DNA from: Blastomussa wellsi
Lineage: Eukaryota > Cnidaria > Anthozoa > Scleractinia > Plerogyridae
DNA length: 64,000 nt
Direction: 5' to 3'
NCBI GenBank assembly: GCA_947652115.1
Contig: OX393563.1
Coordinates: 11,444,305-11,508,304 of the forward strand
The translations under genes were made by a program, and so were the position numbers. The notes under the pieces were generated by a model, which was given only the letters and a program-made list of their open reading frames with translations, did no database searches and had not been told where the DNA came from. Shown here piece by piece: positions 34,501 to 46,000 of the stretch; position 1 is the first letter of the stretch; the number at the start of each line of letters is the position of its first letter.

Positions 34501-34817
34501 GTGTTCTCGTTTCATTGGAGACACCGATAAGTTCATCTTCCGCGCTTTCGTTCGAGGGCCTGCCGCAGAATCTATTTGTCCGCGCTGATATTCAATCAAC
34601 TTACTGTCAGAGTAGTTGCGAGGACGACGGCAAACAGTTCCAGGACAATTCTAAGTCTTTCATGGATGTGTTCCTTCCTGAGGTTATTCAGACACAAGGC
34701 GAGGAAGTTGTTATTAGCGCGGTAGAGATGGAACCCGCCGAATGCTGCTACGAAAATGACGATATAAACGAAGGCAAGCATTCCCAGGAACCAAAATATG
34801 TGAAGCTTTGTATTTAG
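31593..34817 (+). CDS. PRD-like homeodomain transcription factor, three exons, 390 residues
   Basis: Exons 31593-31893, 32445-32852 and 34354-34817 join in phase 1 at both introns and end at TAG 34815-34817. The homeodomain is residues 108-167, coded at 32465-32644. The hydrophobic core and DNA-contact residues are canonical: Leu16, Phe20, Trp48, Phe49, Asn51 and Arg53, with [10 protein letters not shown] in helix 3 and Gln50. The YPD at positions 25-27 and Gln50 point to the PRD-like group, but the rest ([29 protein letters not shown]) does not let me name a family. No paired domain or OAR motif is seen. The N-terminus is rich in Pro/Tyr/Ser and the C-terminus is acidic and Ser-rich, which could be an activation region. 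The first ATG has a purine-rich context (GGTATGG). Expected role: sequence-specific nuclear transcription factor. Confidence 0.88.
33290..33885. mobile_element. Large foldback element in the homeodomain gene's second intron
   Basis: Two arms of nearly 300 bases are inverted about a centre near 33585. Examples: CCAAAGCCAATGGATAGAGTGC against GCACTCTATTCATTGGCTTTGG, and GGGGGAGAACCCTAACTACA against the right-end complement. A perfect CRE (33602-33609) sits near the centre and GTCACGTGAC (33440-33449) in the left arm. A half copy is in the PDE8 gene at 17338. Confidence 0.8.
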
Positions 34818-35036
34818 ACTTTTCTTTACAAATACTCAGTGAAACAACGGTTTACAATTTTGAAGCTGCAAAGCCCAGCAGCTTGACAGCAAAAAGGTGA
34901 TCATCTAGTTGCTGTTGTTAGTTATTGTAAATGAAATAGTGTCTCAATTTACCGGACTTTAGTTATCGAGGGCGAGGCAAGAGTACATTAAGTCTTTGTA
35001 CGTTATTATATCCGTGTAGCAAAATTCTTAACGAGA

Positions 35037-35042
35037 AATAAA
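35037..35042 (+). terminator. Polyadenylation signal AATAAA of the homeodomain gene
   Basis: AATAAA about 220 bases after the stop codon, followed some 55 bases later by a GT/T-rich stretch (TGTGTGTTCTTTTTCAG). It is the likely transcript end. Confidence 0.55.
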
Positions 35043-35750
35043 ACAAGTTGTTCAACACAAGAATGTAGTGATAACTACAACAAAGAAATCGCTTTCTGTG
35101 TGTTCTTTTTCAGTGTTCGTTTTTCGTAGCAGCTGCAAGACACGAAAATGACTCAAAAGTTACTGTTCGCCGGTTAGGCTGAATCAGACAAATTAAGGAT
35201 TTTTCCGGCCCAGTCAGGAGGCAGCATTAATTGGCACATAAGGTCATAACTTGGTCGATATTTATCCAATTAATTTGAATTTTTGGCACAAAGATTGTGT
35301 TGGATAGATCTGCATTTTAAAGCACCTCTCGCATATTGAGACTTGATTGACCACCCCTAGAACTTTGGAAACTTTTTTGCCTGATACATCTGTGACATGC
35401 GACATAGCTGAAATGAACCACTTCACTGAGAGCTGAAAAATAAGATATAGTTTATGGGTATACCCACTATAGACGGAGATAAACGTTTTCAATCTTTCTT
35501 TTTTGACGATCAAACTAATTTCTTATAAAACTGTAACTTTCTTCTTCTTTGTTTAATAAGAGTTTTATGGAATTTACGTATCAACACCTTTCAAATGGTG
35601 TATCATACATGGATATGACCATTTGCCACCCAGGAGCTTCCCACTTTCGCGCCAACTTTTCTTCACCATTTTTTCACAGCAGTTTTAACAAGGATGGGTC
35701 AGAAAAGACCGAGGGCCGGTATTCTCCAATATAATAGCCTCTTAATTACT

Positions 35751-35870
35751 AACCGTGCGCGAGGGCCGCACTGGGGAATATTGACCCGGGGTCGTGGCAG
35801 TACGGACCAAGCGCAGCAAGGTCTGTACAAAAAAGACAGAGGTTCAATATTTCCCGTACGGCTCTGACAC
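35751..35870 (+). repeat. Dispersed repeat, copy also at 6715
   Basis: Same repeat as 6715-6840: ACCGTGCGCGAGGGCCGCAC, GTACGGACCAAGCGCAGC and AAGGTCTGTACAAAAAAGAC. Class unknown. Confidence 0.55.
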
Positions 35871-36164
35871 TTTCGGAAATGAGTGGCTGCAACGGCTAGG
35901 CCATTTACGAGTTTTCTGCCCGTTTCAAAACGGGTCGTCATACATAAAATTTTCACATGAACAGGAGTAAGATTGATACGAGAACGAGCGTGTGGGAAAT
36001 ACAAATTTAATTTTCATATGAATGGTTCCGTGCGCAAGGAGACTGGTTCTGAAACACCGGGTAACACACGGACCTTACTTAACATTGACCGAGACCAGAT
36101 TACACACATACTTATTTTTACATGAAGGTCTTTCTTCACTTTGTTTTATTAAAAAACAAACGAT

Positions 36165-36230
36165 GGGAATCGAACCTGGGAAATTCGACTAAGATACACT
36201 CACTTACCACTATACCACCTGGACGCCAGC
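36165..36230 (-). mobile_element. tRNA-like sequence (SINE head or tRNA pseudogene)
   Basis: On the minus strand there is a perfect A box TGGTATAGTGG and perfect B box GGTTCGATTCC, and a T6 run about 12 bases after the B box could end pol III transcription. The T-arm stem pairs poorly and no acceptor stem closes, so a functional tRNA is unlikely. Confidence 0.5.
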
Positions 36231-37231
36231 TGCCAGAAGGGATGGAACTAGCCCCAAGCAAACTGGGTTGAAACTAACTGGAACCAACCGACAACCGTGA
36301 TCTGCTGTTCTGGCCATTGTTACGCCATATAAATTATCATGAAATGTCTAATCTGGTCCCGGTCATTGTCATGTAAGATCGTCCGCAACACACTGGGTGG
36401 ACATCGAGATATGCACAGATCAGAAATAGAGAAAAGAGGCCTGACGTCAAGGGCGATAGAAATAACAAACAAGTTTCACTGACGATCTTTATTTACGAGA
36501 TAAATTTATATTAGATATTAACAATGAAAGAATCGAGTTAAGATAAAAGTTACTTCATAGAATTTAAAATGAAGACATTTACAGGCCTCGCGTTTAATAA
36601 CTGCGTTGACCAAATATCGCTCCGTGATGCAGGACTGCCCTAACTCAAGAATCTTGGCCTTTGATTGGTTCCTAAAGACCGCAAAACTTTAATTTCTCGG
36701 AGAAAATATAAATAGCCCTTCCTTTGTAAAGATTTCTTCCTTGTTATTTACAATCACATTTACAAGAAGTACTCTAATGTAGCAGTTAGATAAGAAAGTG
36801 TCTGTTTCCAGTTTAAAATTATGCGCAGCACATTCATTAGAAGTCTTGACAACGCACATTCACCCCACTCCATGGGCAACCGTTCCACGTATTTGATTAA
36901 ATTTTACGACCAGTTGGTGTGAAAATGTAGTTTGACTTCATCAGATTTGACTTGCAACTTTACAATTCGTTGAAACCAGACAGACTATTTTTCAAGTTCC
37001 GACTGGTTGCTGATTTCATTTTTACAAGAAATACTGAAAACAGGCCTGTACTTTTCAACTCCAGTGTTATGTTGTAAAAGTTTTGCTTCTGGGATCCAAA
37101 GTTACCCCCAGATGCAGTGAGCCGGCTCCTGTGCAATTGTTTATTATTGCTGTTATTCTGCTTCACCTCAGAACACAAGGAAACACTGGAGGATGTAAAG
37201 AAAGGTAATTCTTTTGGTCCGGAATTCTTAA

Positions 37232-37607
37232 AGGGAACCTCGACTCTTGAAACAAGTTGACGTTAAGTTGTCTAAAATAGCGTCTAAATTACAAATTTTA
37301 CTGGATGCAGGAGATACATTAAGCGAAAAAAAGATTATCGCTTTCAAAATTCCCGCGCGCCGCCATTTTGGATTTTATGACGTCAGTGCGTTGTCCCATT
37401 GTTCGACACAAAAGAACCCTTAACAATAAGGACGACGCAATGATGTCATGTAATCCAACATGGCGGCGCACAGGAATTTTTTTATTATAATCTTTTCCGT
37501 TTTTAATCATTATGAAATGTTATATCTCCCTTGTCCGGTAAAATTTGTAAATTCAAATCTATTTTAGACTACTTAATGTCAACTTGTTTCAAGAGCCGAG
37601 GTTCCCT
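37232..37607. mobile_element. Foldback MITE, TTAA-type
   Basis: Inverted ends AGGGAACCTCGACTCTTGAA / TTCAAGAGCCGAGGTTCCCT, with TTAA at 37228-37231 on the left and TCAA at 37608-37611 on the right (one mismatch). Inside are a perfect CRE (37378-37385) and inverted CGCCGCCATTTTGGATT / AATCCAACATGGCGGCG motifs. It ends about 130 bases beyond the PIAS poly(A) signal. Confidence 0.7.
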
Positions 37608-37733
37608 TCAAACATGTGTACTATTTGCCTTGAGGAAGAGAAGAATGTACTGCGCATCAGTGGACTTGGAGATGGTTGGTACTGCGTGCCAGTTTGTGGC
37701 AGTTTCCAGGTTTATCTATGTACAATAAACTGT

Positions 37734-37739
37734 TTTATT
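37734..37739 (-). terminator. Polyadenylation signal of the PIAS gene
   Basis: TTTATT on the plus strand is AATAAA on the minus strand, 84 bases after the PIAS stop codon. The position suits a short 3' untranslated region. Confidence 0.6.
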
Positions 37740-37822
37740 TTCCGCTCCCCTCCTCCTGGAATTGAGCGTTGTAGAAGGTGAGCGCTTCTCTTTTCTATCC
37801 ACATCTGTCCAGTTTGCAGCTG

Positions 37823-40800
37823 TCAATCCAACTGAATGACATTTGATGACGTGTGATGGCCAAGTAGCCCATGATAAAGTCCCGGATACTGTGGAAAACA
37901 AGCCAAAGTCACTATGAAACAATATAATTTGGTTTTATCAACTGGGTTGATAATGTGACCACACAGCATAAATAACTCTAAATAAGCTGATGGAAATACC
38001 GTGTATAAATAAAGTTATCTTATAGATCTTATCTTATCTTATTTGTGATGGGGGGGGGGGGGGGGCTAATGGGAATGCCATAGGCATTTGTAGTGCGCGC
38101 CACAGGCCCAAGCCATCTAGGGGGTCCAGTAATTAATTATTAATTAATTAAGTAATTGCTCTTTACCTTAGAATGATTCAGCTCCTCAATGCTATTATGT
38201 TTCTGTATGTCTATCAATACTTTATATTAGCTTTATTCTTTTGTTTAACTTGTCGCCTTGTACTTTTTGTCATATATTTTGATGTATGTTCTCCATGTGG
38301 TGTATCCAAAAAAAAAAAAAGAAAAGAAAATAAACAAAAAAAATCTAGGGGGTCCAGGGTCATGCTTTCCCCAGAAAATTTATAAAACGAATGCTCTCAG
38401 AAAGGCTAAAAATGAATATACCAAACGCAGTGAATTAATTTATTATCGCATATCTATGAGAGCAGCAAAACGGTAATATTTCAATTGGGTAAATTTAATA
38501 TTTTTTCCCAAATAATTATTGGGGAAGCCCACACCACCCCCACCCCCCCCCAGTCCCCCGAGCTCCGTGGTCCCTGTGTAAGATGAGGTGAGGCGAGGCG
38601 AGGCGAGGCGAGGCGAGGCGAGGCGAGGAAAAATCTTCATTTAGACACGGTACCTCCCATTTTAGAACTCCAACTCAACTTTAAGACAAAGGACTGACTA
38701 CCTAGACCTACCTACCTCTTGTCACAAACAAACACAAAATTAAGCAGTTTTCTTGTCACCAACTCGTCCCTATACATGCAAGGTTTATTACACAAAATAT
38801 CAACAACATAAACAACGACAACAACACCACAAAGGTAAACAACAACAAAAACAAAAGACAAATAAAAGAATAGTCTCTTGCTTTAAATACTTACTGGTTC
38901 GTTGGGAGTGAAAAGAGGATACATGTTTTCGAGGTCAAGTCCTGACAAAGAAGGAACAACAAGTGAAATAATTAAGTGACAAGGAACAATAGATACACGT
39001 GGGACGAAAGATACAGAACCTTGTTTCATGCAGTTTTAGGCAAATAAAATTGAAGAACTTTTCTAGGACATTATCAAGCACTTTTCTCAGAATGTCAAGG
39101 AATCTGTCACACAATATAAAACAATGATTTCTGGGTACTAACATTAAAGGCAATACCCACTCTATAAATGGTTCAATGATCTTTCAACCCGGATTCTAAA
39201 TTTGCTGATTGCCCCCTCTCGCCTTTCTAATAATATATCATCCTTGGAAGTGAGAAATGATCATTGCAGTGAATTTTCAATTTAAGCAATTGGAATAAAT
39301 AAGCCTGAAAAAAATTCAGGGCTTCAACAGGACTCGAACATGTGACCTCTGCGACAACAGTATCATGGTGGTCACGGGTTTGAATCCCCCTGAAGATGCT
39401 TAAAGTAGAAATTCACTGCAATGATCATTTCTCACTTTCATCTACATGTGCAGTTCATATACAAATTATTTCATATATGTCTTGTCAATATATCACTGCA
39501 TACTATACTGCACTGCACAGACATTATCGGGCATGAAGAGGAAAGTTTGAAATTAAACAAACAACAATTAGCACCTTGACATGGGAAGTCCAGGGGAGAA
39601 GGAAAGAAGTTTGGATTCAGTAGCGATGGTGCTGATGATCCAGGCATAGAGTTAGTATTGGCAGGAAATACCATGGTGTTCAAACTGGGCGGTCTACTTA
39701 TACTGCTAATACTGGTAGCACCAAAAGTTGGCCTAGAGAAAAAGAGAACCTACAGTCACTTACACTACAACTTTCACTTGCTTTTACGTAAATTATACTA
39801 GACCTTGGAATTGCAAGCCTTTTGCAAGCATTCTAAATTATGACCTAGAAATACATTAATGAACTGGGATATTTGCACAGGTTGACCAAGATACAACATT
39901 GCTGGGTCAGGTATATCAATTTGCAACAGTTATTTCAATCCAAAATTCAAATGTTCGAAGTAAAAATTTAGCTGCAATTGTGCATAAACATGTTAAATTA
40001 TCCAAAAGTTACAAATGGGAAAAATTTGCCACAACCCTGACCTACTCTGTAACATCATGTTCTCTACAAGGAAACGTTACTTCTACAACAATGTGGGGCA
40101 TTTTCATTCCGCCAAGCAATGTTGAGAAGTAATATATCAAAACACGAGAGACAGTGCTTCATCACATTTCCAAACACCGAGAAGAGAGTGCAGTGGAGTA
40201 TTTTTGACGAGCTTCGAGGTGTTTGGAAATGTGATGAAACACTGACTCAAGTGTTTGATATATCTTCTCAATTGAAACTAAAACTACGGAGAAAACGAAG
40301 AAATAAAATCGTAAAAATCTATGCTAATTAAGATCACATTTCCAAACCACGGTTACGGTTCTGATTTCCTTTGTTTTAATGTGATGAATTATTAATGAGT
40401 TTGAGAATTGACAATTCATCATGTTAAAACAAAGGAAATTAGGATTGGAAATGTGATCTTAATTAGCAAAGATTTTTACGATTTTATTTCTTAAATTTCT
40501 CCGCAGTTTTAGTTTTGATTGAGAAGTTCGTCTCGAAGTGCGTCAAAAATACTCTGCTGCGCGTCATATTTTCAACTATCTTCTCGGTGTTTGGAAATGT
40601 GATGAAACACTGTCTCTTGTGTTTGATATATTACGTCCTCACCAACTAACACACCAAGTGGTATGTTCATTAATATTACAGTTGCGAATCAGATGTAATT
40701 TTGAGTAAGACCAAAACCAAAAAAACTCTGTGATAACATTGTAAGATAAAAATAATACATTGCAAAACAAATTCTGCTACAGCAACCTGTTGTTTGAAAG

Positions 40801-43065
40801 CCACAGAGAGGATATCAACTACCACCTGAAAAAGATGAGAATGAATAAATTACATACCTTGGTGTGTTTAAGTCACGCTCATTATTAAAATGATCTCCAT
40901 CGTCGTCGTCATATTCGTCATCATCATCATTCCTATCACTTTCTGAATCACTTTCTAGAGTGAGGTCAATGACATCAACATCTTTTTCTTTCTTGTTTAA
41001 AACTTCCTCAGCTAAATGAAAAATACATAAATTAAGACTTAATTTTTAAGGGACAAATAAAAATCATCACAAGTTTAGGTGTTCTTTAGAAGAGGATTTT
41101 TTAATTCACCAATTAATAGTAGAATTCTCATTTTACAACTGGGTGGCCCACTGTTCAAGCACCATGTCTACCCACAATTAAAAGTTTGTACCCAATGTTT
41201 TTTATGGCCCTCACATTTGATATTAATTATTAATTATCAGGGACAAGTAAAACTTTTGAAACAACAACAGAAGAAAATAATATTGAAGAAAGAATGGCTG
41301 GAAACACACCATGGAGATGTGGCTTGCTTGCTGATACACTTCTTTCCGGTGTTGATAAAATGGTGGTGGCTACCAGAGCACTGAGAGCTTTTTTGCTTTC
41401 ATTTTCTGTGGAATAAAAATTAAGAAAATTGAGAAAACCATCTTAAGAAATTAAAGGAGCATGAGGTGCAGGCAAGTGATTTCCACATTTATCAACAATG
41501 TTAAAAATATACACAAGATCCAACAGGAAATTACAGAATCCTGCAAGCCACTTTGGTAGACACGGTAGCCTCATGGTTTGTATGCTCGCCACCGGACCAA
41601 GTGGTCCGGGTTTGAGCCCTGGCCGGGTCCATTGTGTTGTGTTCTTGGGCAAGACACTTTACTCTCACAGTGCCTCTCTCCACCCAGGTGTATAATGGAT
41701 ACCAGTGACAGCGTGTAATGTTAGGAAGATAATTGCAACGGTATGGAAACTTGACTGCTTTTTCCCATGGCAGAAGTCAGCCACGTAATATATTTTCATG
41801 AAAAACTTCTTCCTACCATTTACGGGTACACAAACAAGAATTTCTGCAAGTTTTATGAGATGTAAATAGCCAAGAAAAGCTCTTGCCTACTCCAATCAAA
41901 AAATCATTGTGCTGTCACCTGCAAGTCAAGAATTTCCCATCTGAATTGGTCTGAGAGAGGTTTCCCAGGCTCATGAATTCGCCCATGCTAGTTCCTTGTT
42001 GCCATTTTGAAAAGGAAATTATATTTTCCATATAAGGGGCATCTCTTGTTCGCCTAGTCCAATCAAGAATCGTTTTTTGCTTTGAGCACTGATCCATGCC
42101 TTTTCAAACCGAATGCAACATTGAAACGAATAACAGGTTCACTTTTGCAATAGTCAATTCATTAATGTACCGTAAAAGCTCATGTATAAGCTGCACGCAT
42201 AGATAAGCCCCACCTCCAATTTGGGAGCTCAAATTTTGAAAAAGTGAAGACAACAAAATTTAAAGTTCCAGAGAGGTTCTATTGGCAAGCAAACATGAAA
42301 AAACAAGTAGTTTCAAAACACTGGCACAGCAGTTATTGAAAGCTGATATAAATTAGGTCTTTCACAGAGCAATTTAACTTGTCATAGCTTCTTTCTCTTT
42401 AAGTTCACTGTATTTTAGACTAAGAGGCTTTCTTGATAGTTTTTGCAAGACCATTACTTTGAAACTCTCCAAATCACACATGCATGAAACAATGCAAACA
42501 AATGCTTGGTAGCTGAGCTTGAAATGTTCAGAGTCTGGGCACGAAAAGCATAACAAACATGACGGAAACATGGTAGAACACTTCGATTTGGCGGAATACA
42601 AGGTCTATTAAGATGATTGGAAACCCAAAGCAGGGGAAAAACTTCGTGGAGAACAAGAATTTGACAATGCAATGAATACATTTGCTTTGAACGTGACAAG
42701 AACAGCGGAATGGTCGGCTATTTGCCTCGCGAGCACTCAGAAGATTTTGGTTATTTGAACAACATGCTTTCAGTTTGTTACATGCTAATTCAGTGGCATC
42801 TTACAAGTTTTATGAATATTAATTAGGCCTTTGAGAAGTCAAGCCACAGATGTTCTTGTAGCTAAGCCACACCCACGATCTTTGACTAAAATTTTTAGGA
42901 AAAAGGTGCGGCTTATACACGAGCTTTTACGGTACTCTATGGTGGTACGCTTCTCTTGGTTTCACTGTAATACCTTGTAAATCATTTATTGGTCTCCATG
43001 AGCCATCCTCGTGAAATGAAATCTCACTACAATTTGCGGCTGCTTCTAGAATCTCCTTGAACAAC
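37823..43065 (-). CDS. PIAS: PIAS exons 11-15: post-RING helix, SUMO-interacting and acidic region, C-terminus
   Basis: Exons: 42974-43065, 40858-41011, 39575-39732, 38895-38941, 37823-37888. Exon 11 has LFKEILEAAANCSEISFHED. Exon 12 carries KDVDVIDLTLESDSESD, a hydrophobic SUMO-interacting core VIDLTL next to acidic/Ser residues that can be phosphorylated by CK2 in relatives, then a run of Asp. Exon 13 is Ser/Pro/Asn-rich, ending FFPSPLDFPCQ. Exon 15 ends SSNVIQLD then TGA at 37823-37825. The Asp run is coded by mixed GAT/GAC triplets at about 40900-40930, so length variation between alleles is likely. Confidence 0.9.
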
Positions 43066-46000
43066 CTGCAGTGACAGATAGAACATTAATTAAGCTTTCA
43101 GAAAATGAAAAGTGTTAGCATGAGGTGGTCAATTGAGGTATACTGATACATTAATGCTACCAGAGCTCAAACAAGGCTGGTCATTGGGGCCAAGTAGATT
43201 TTCTTGCCAGGCAAGTACATTTTCATTCTCATTTAAGGTGGAAAAACACAGTTTGAGCACACACTCTGCAGTCTTTGATATGCACAAAAAACAAACATGT
43301 GGCTGATAGAGCAATGATTTGTCTCTGCTATGCCGGTTCTATATATATTCTATATATTTTCTGCAAATTTCCAAGGCGTGTTTATGTCCAGTCGTGTTAC
43401 CATGGAAACGACACATACATTCAGCCATCTTAACCAATGGACAACTTTGCTTGGCCAGGGCAAGCTCCGAGACCTGCTTTTCCAAAGGGCAAGCTGAAAT
43501 TAAAGTCTTTTTTTATTGTTCGCCATTAGGCTTGTAAGATGCTTGACTTTATTTTGAGGCTAATCAGAATAATTGTATCCTCGAGCTAATCCAAAAAGTA
43601 CGTCTTACCCATCCAGTACAAGTTTTCCGAATGGTGCCTTCTGATCGCACACAGGGCAAATCCATGTTGTTTTTCTATAAAAAAGAAAGAAAAAATGAAA
43701 AGGAAGAAACTTGTTAGCTAAACAAGACGCATACCTGCGTCCACTCAGGCTTTCTTAAGAACAATTTGACACTTTTTGTTCATGTCGCCGCTGCGTCATT
43801 CCTTATGAACGGACAAAGTTGTGACATGAATGTGCAAGTTTCCCCTTTAAAATTTTGAATTTGGAAGGCCAGCGTTTTTTTAAACACTTCAACCCTTTTG
43901 CGTACTGGCATGATGCAACAACGATGATAGATATAATTGTAACAATGACAATTGCTAAATAACCAATTTGCTTGCTCCCTTGTACGTATATTACATCACC
44001 CATGTGTGTTAAGGACTTGACTGTGATTTGCAGTAAAACGTAAAACACAACAAAGCCGGAATTACAACTTGGGTGTTTCCTTTGGAAGTCTGAGTAATAA
44101 AGATGGTTTGATAATGGCATTTTAAGTAACTTAAGATTTTTTCAAGCTGCCAGCTAACAAAAAGTCAGCAAACTGTAGAATTAAGGAACTGTGCCATAGA
44201 TTTTAGCCAAATTTTGACACAAGAAAAAGGCAAATTTTTAATAACCAATGAAACGGTGAAGAAATGTTTCAGTAACACAGGAAACACAAAAGGTATCGAT
44301 GGACAAAAACTGAAAAAGCATTCTTCAGATTCCTTTGGGCAGGTCGCCGGCTGTCATGCTGCATTCCTTGTCTCTCTTTTAGATCATAAAAGGTCGACTT
44401 ATACACAAGTAAATGTGGTAAAACTGTTCAGAATATGGAAATGCCCCTGGTCAGAGTAACAAGCAATGTCACAAGCATCGACAGTGAAATTAAAACAGTG
44501 AAAGACACTATACAAAATTGGAAAGTAGTTTGAGTTTTGCAGATCAATAAAAAGCAGGAAAATTTTGATAAACATAGTGCTAACTACAAGGCTGAGATCA
44601 AGAGCTTTAAAACCGAGACAAGAAAATTAACAGATCAGAACATCCATCGCAAAGTCTACCAACGTTGCAAAAACTGCGCTTCTATGGTATTCCTGAGGAG
44701 GGCGAGACAGAAAACTGTAACTGTAACTGTAACTGTAACAAGTTCTTTGAAACATAACTGAAGACGTCTTCAGCCCGTTCAATCAAATTTCAAAGAGCTC
44801 ATTGGTTTGGCAAGCCACAGGCATTGGGGCCATGTACAATTGCAGCACGTTTTCTTCGTTACCCTGACCATGAAGAAGTCATGTCCCATCACAAAATGTT
44901 AGGAGAGAGTGACATTTTTAATAACTATTTATTAAAATGCAGAATACCTTTCATTCATCTGCAAATACAAAGCTGCATCAAAGCACTGTAGATGGCTGCA
45001 AGTAATGGCTCTGTAAACAAAACACAAGAAAGTTAATAAATAGCTTGAAAAAGTGCTGTGGATATAAACAGGTGCATCTATAGCTACAGCATATCATAAC
45101 AAATTCTAAATTTGGCTAAGATTGGAGCTTCTTTATTGATACTTTCATCTTCTTCAGAAAAAAACCTCTGGTTCACAATCTTAGGAATTAGTTGGCTCAA
45201 ATTCATTTTGCTAAAATTGCTGATATTAATCTCTATTGGCAAAAGAGCAATAGCTGCATCTGCATTCGTTCTGCACTAAATCCTCGGTTGTTGCGTGACA
45301 ACCAATAGGACATGTATACCGGTATACATCCTTGGTAGGCAAAGGGTTAAATGAATAATTTACATGCAAGTTAAAATTTATATTATGCATAAAAAGTTAT
45401 AAACAAATTATTAGTTTGCATGACATAATTGAAATTTATGCATAATTTAACAATAATATTTTTATTATTTAATATCTTTTAAACTATGTTTGCTTTTGTA
45501 GGGTATTGAAACAGATATTAAGTTCATCACCATTTCATCAATGGGTACATAAAGATGTCAGAGAAAAACAAAGATAAAGCTTTAAAGTGTACCTAACCCC
45601 AAAATATTTTATTAGTCGAAATAAACCTTTGCACCAGTTTGAAATGCATTGCTCCGTTCATTTCTCCTTTTTACTAAATGCGGACTATTTATAGCATTGG
45701 AAAGTTGCAAAAAACTACGTTATTTGGTTCACGACCGGGTCAGAAGGGACGTGGGTCTATTCCTGGGTAGTCGTCACAAACTGATTTGCATGCATGTTTA
45801 CAAAGACTTGATGCAATGCAAATCAGTTTGTGACGTCAACCCAGGAACAGACCCACGCCCCTGATTCGGCCGTGGAACAAATGATGCACAGTTTTTCATA
45901 ACATTTGAATGCTATAAATAGCAAGAATTTGGTAAAAAGGAGAAAAGAAAGGTGCAGTTCGTTTCAAACTGGTGCAAAGGTATATTTTAGTAAAAAAAAT

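Larger units (their letters stand above)
34818..37733. other. Intergenic region downstream of the homeodomain and PIAS genes (tail to tail)
   Basis: Contains the homeodomain gene 3' end, a dispersed repeat at 35751-35870 shared with 6715, a CRE at 36442-36449, a tRNA-like SINE head at 36165-36230, and a MITE at 37232-37607. No protein-coding gene is recognised. Confidence 0.6.

Noticed and set aside
36165..36230. Functional tRNA gene
   Set aside because: A and B boxes are good but T-arm and acceptor stems do not pair; kept only as tRNA-like SINE or pseudogene.
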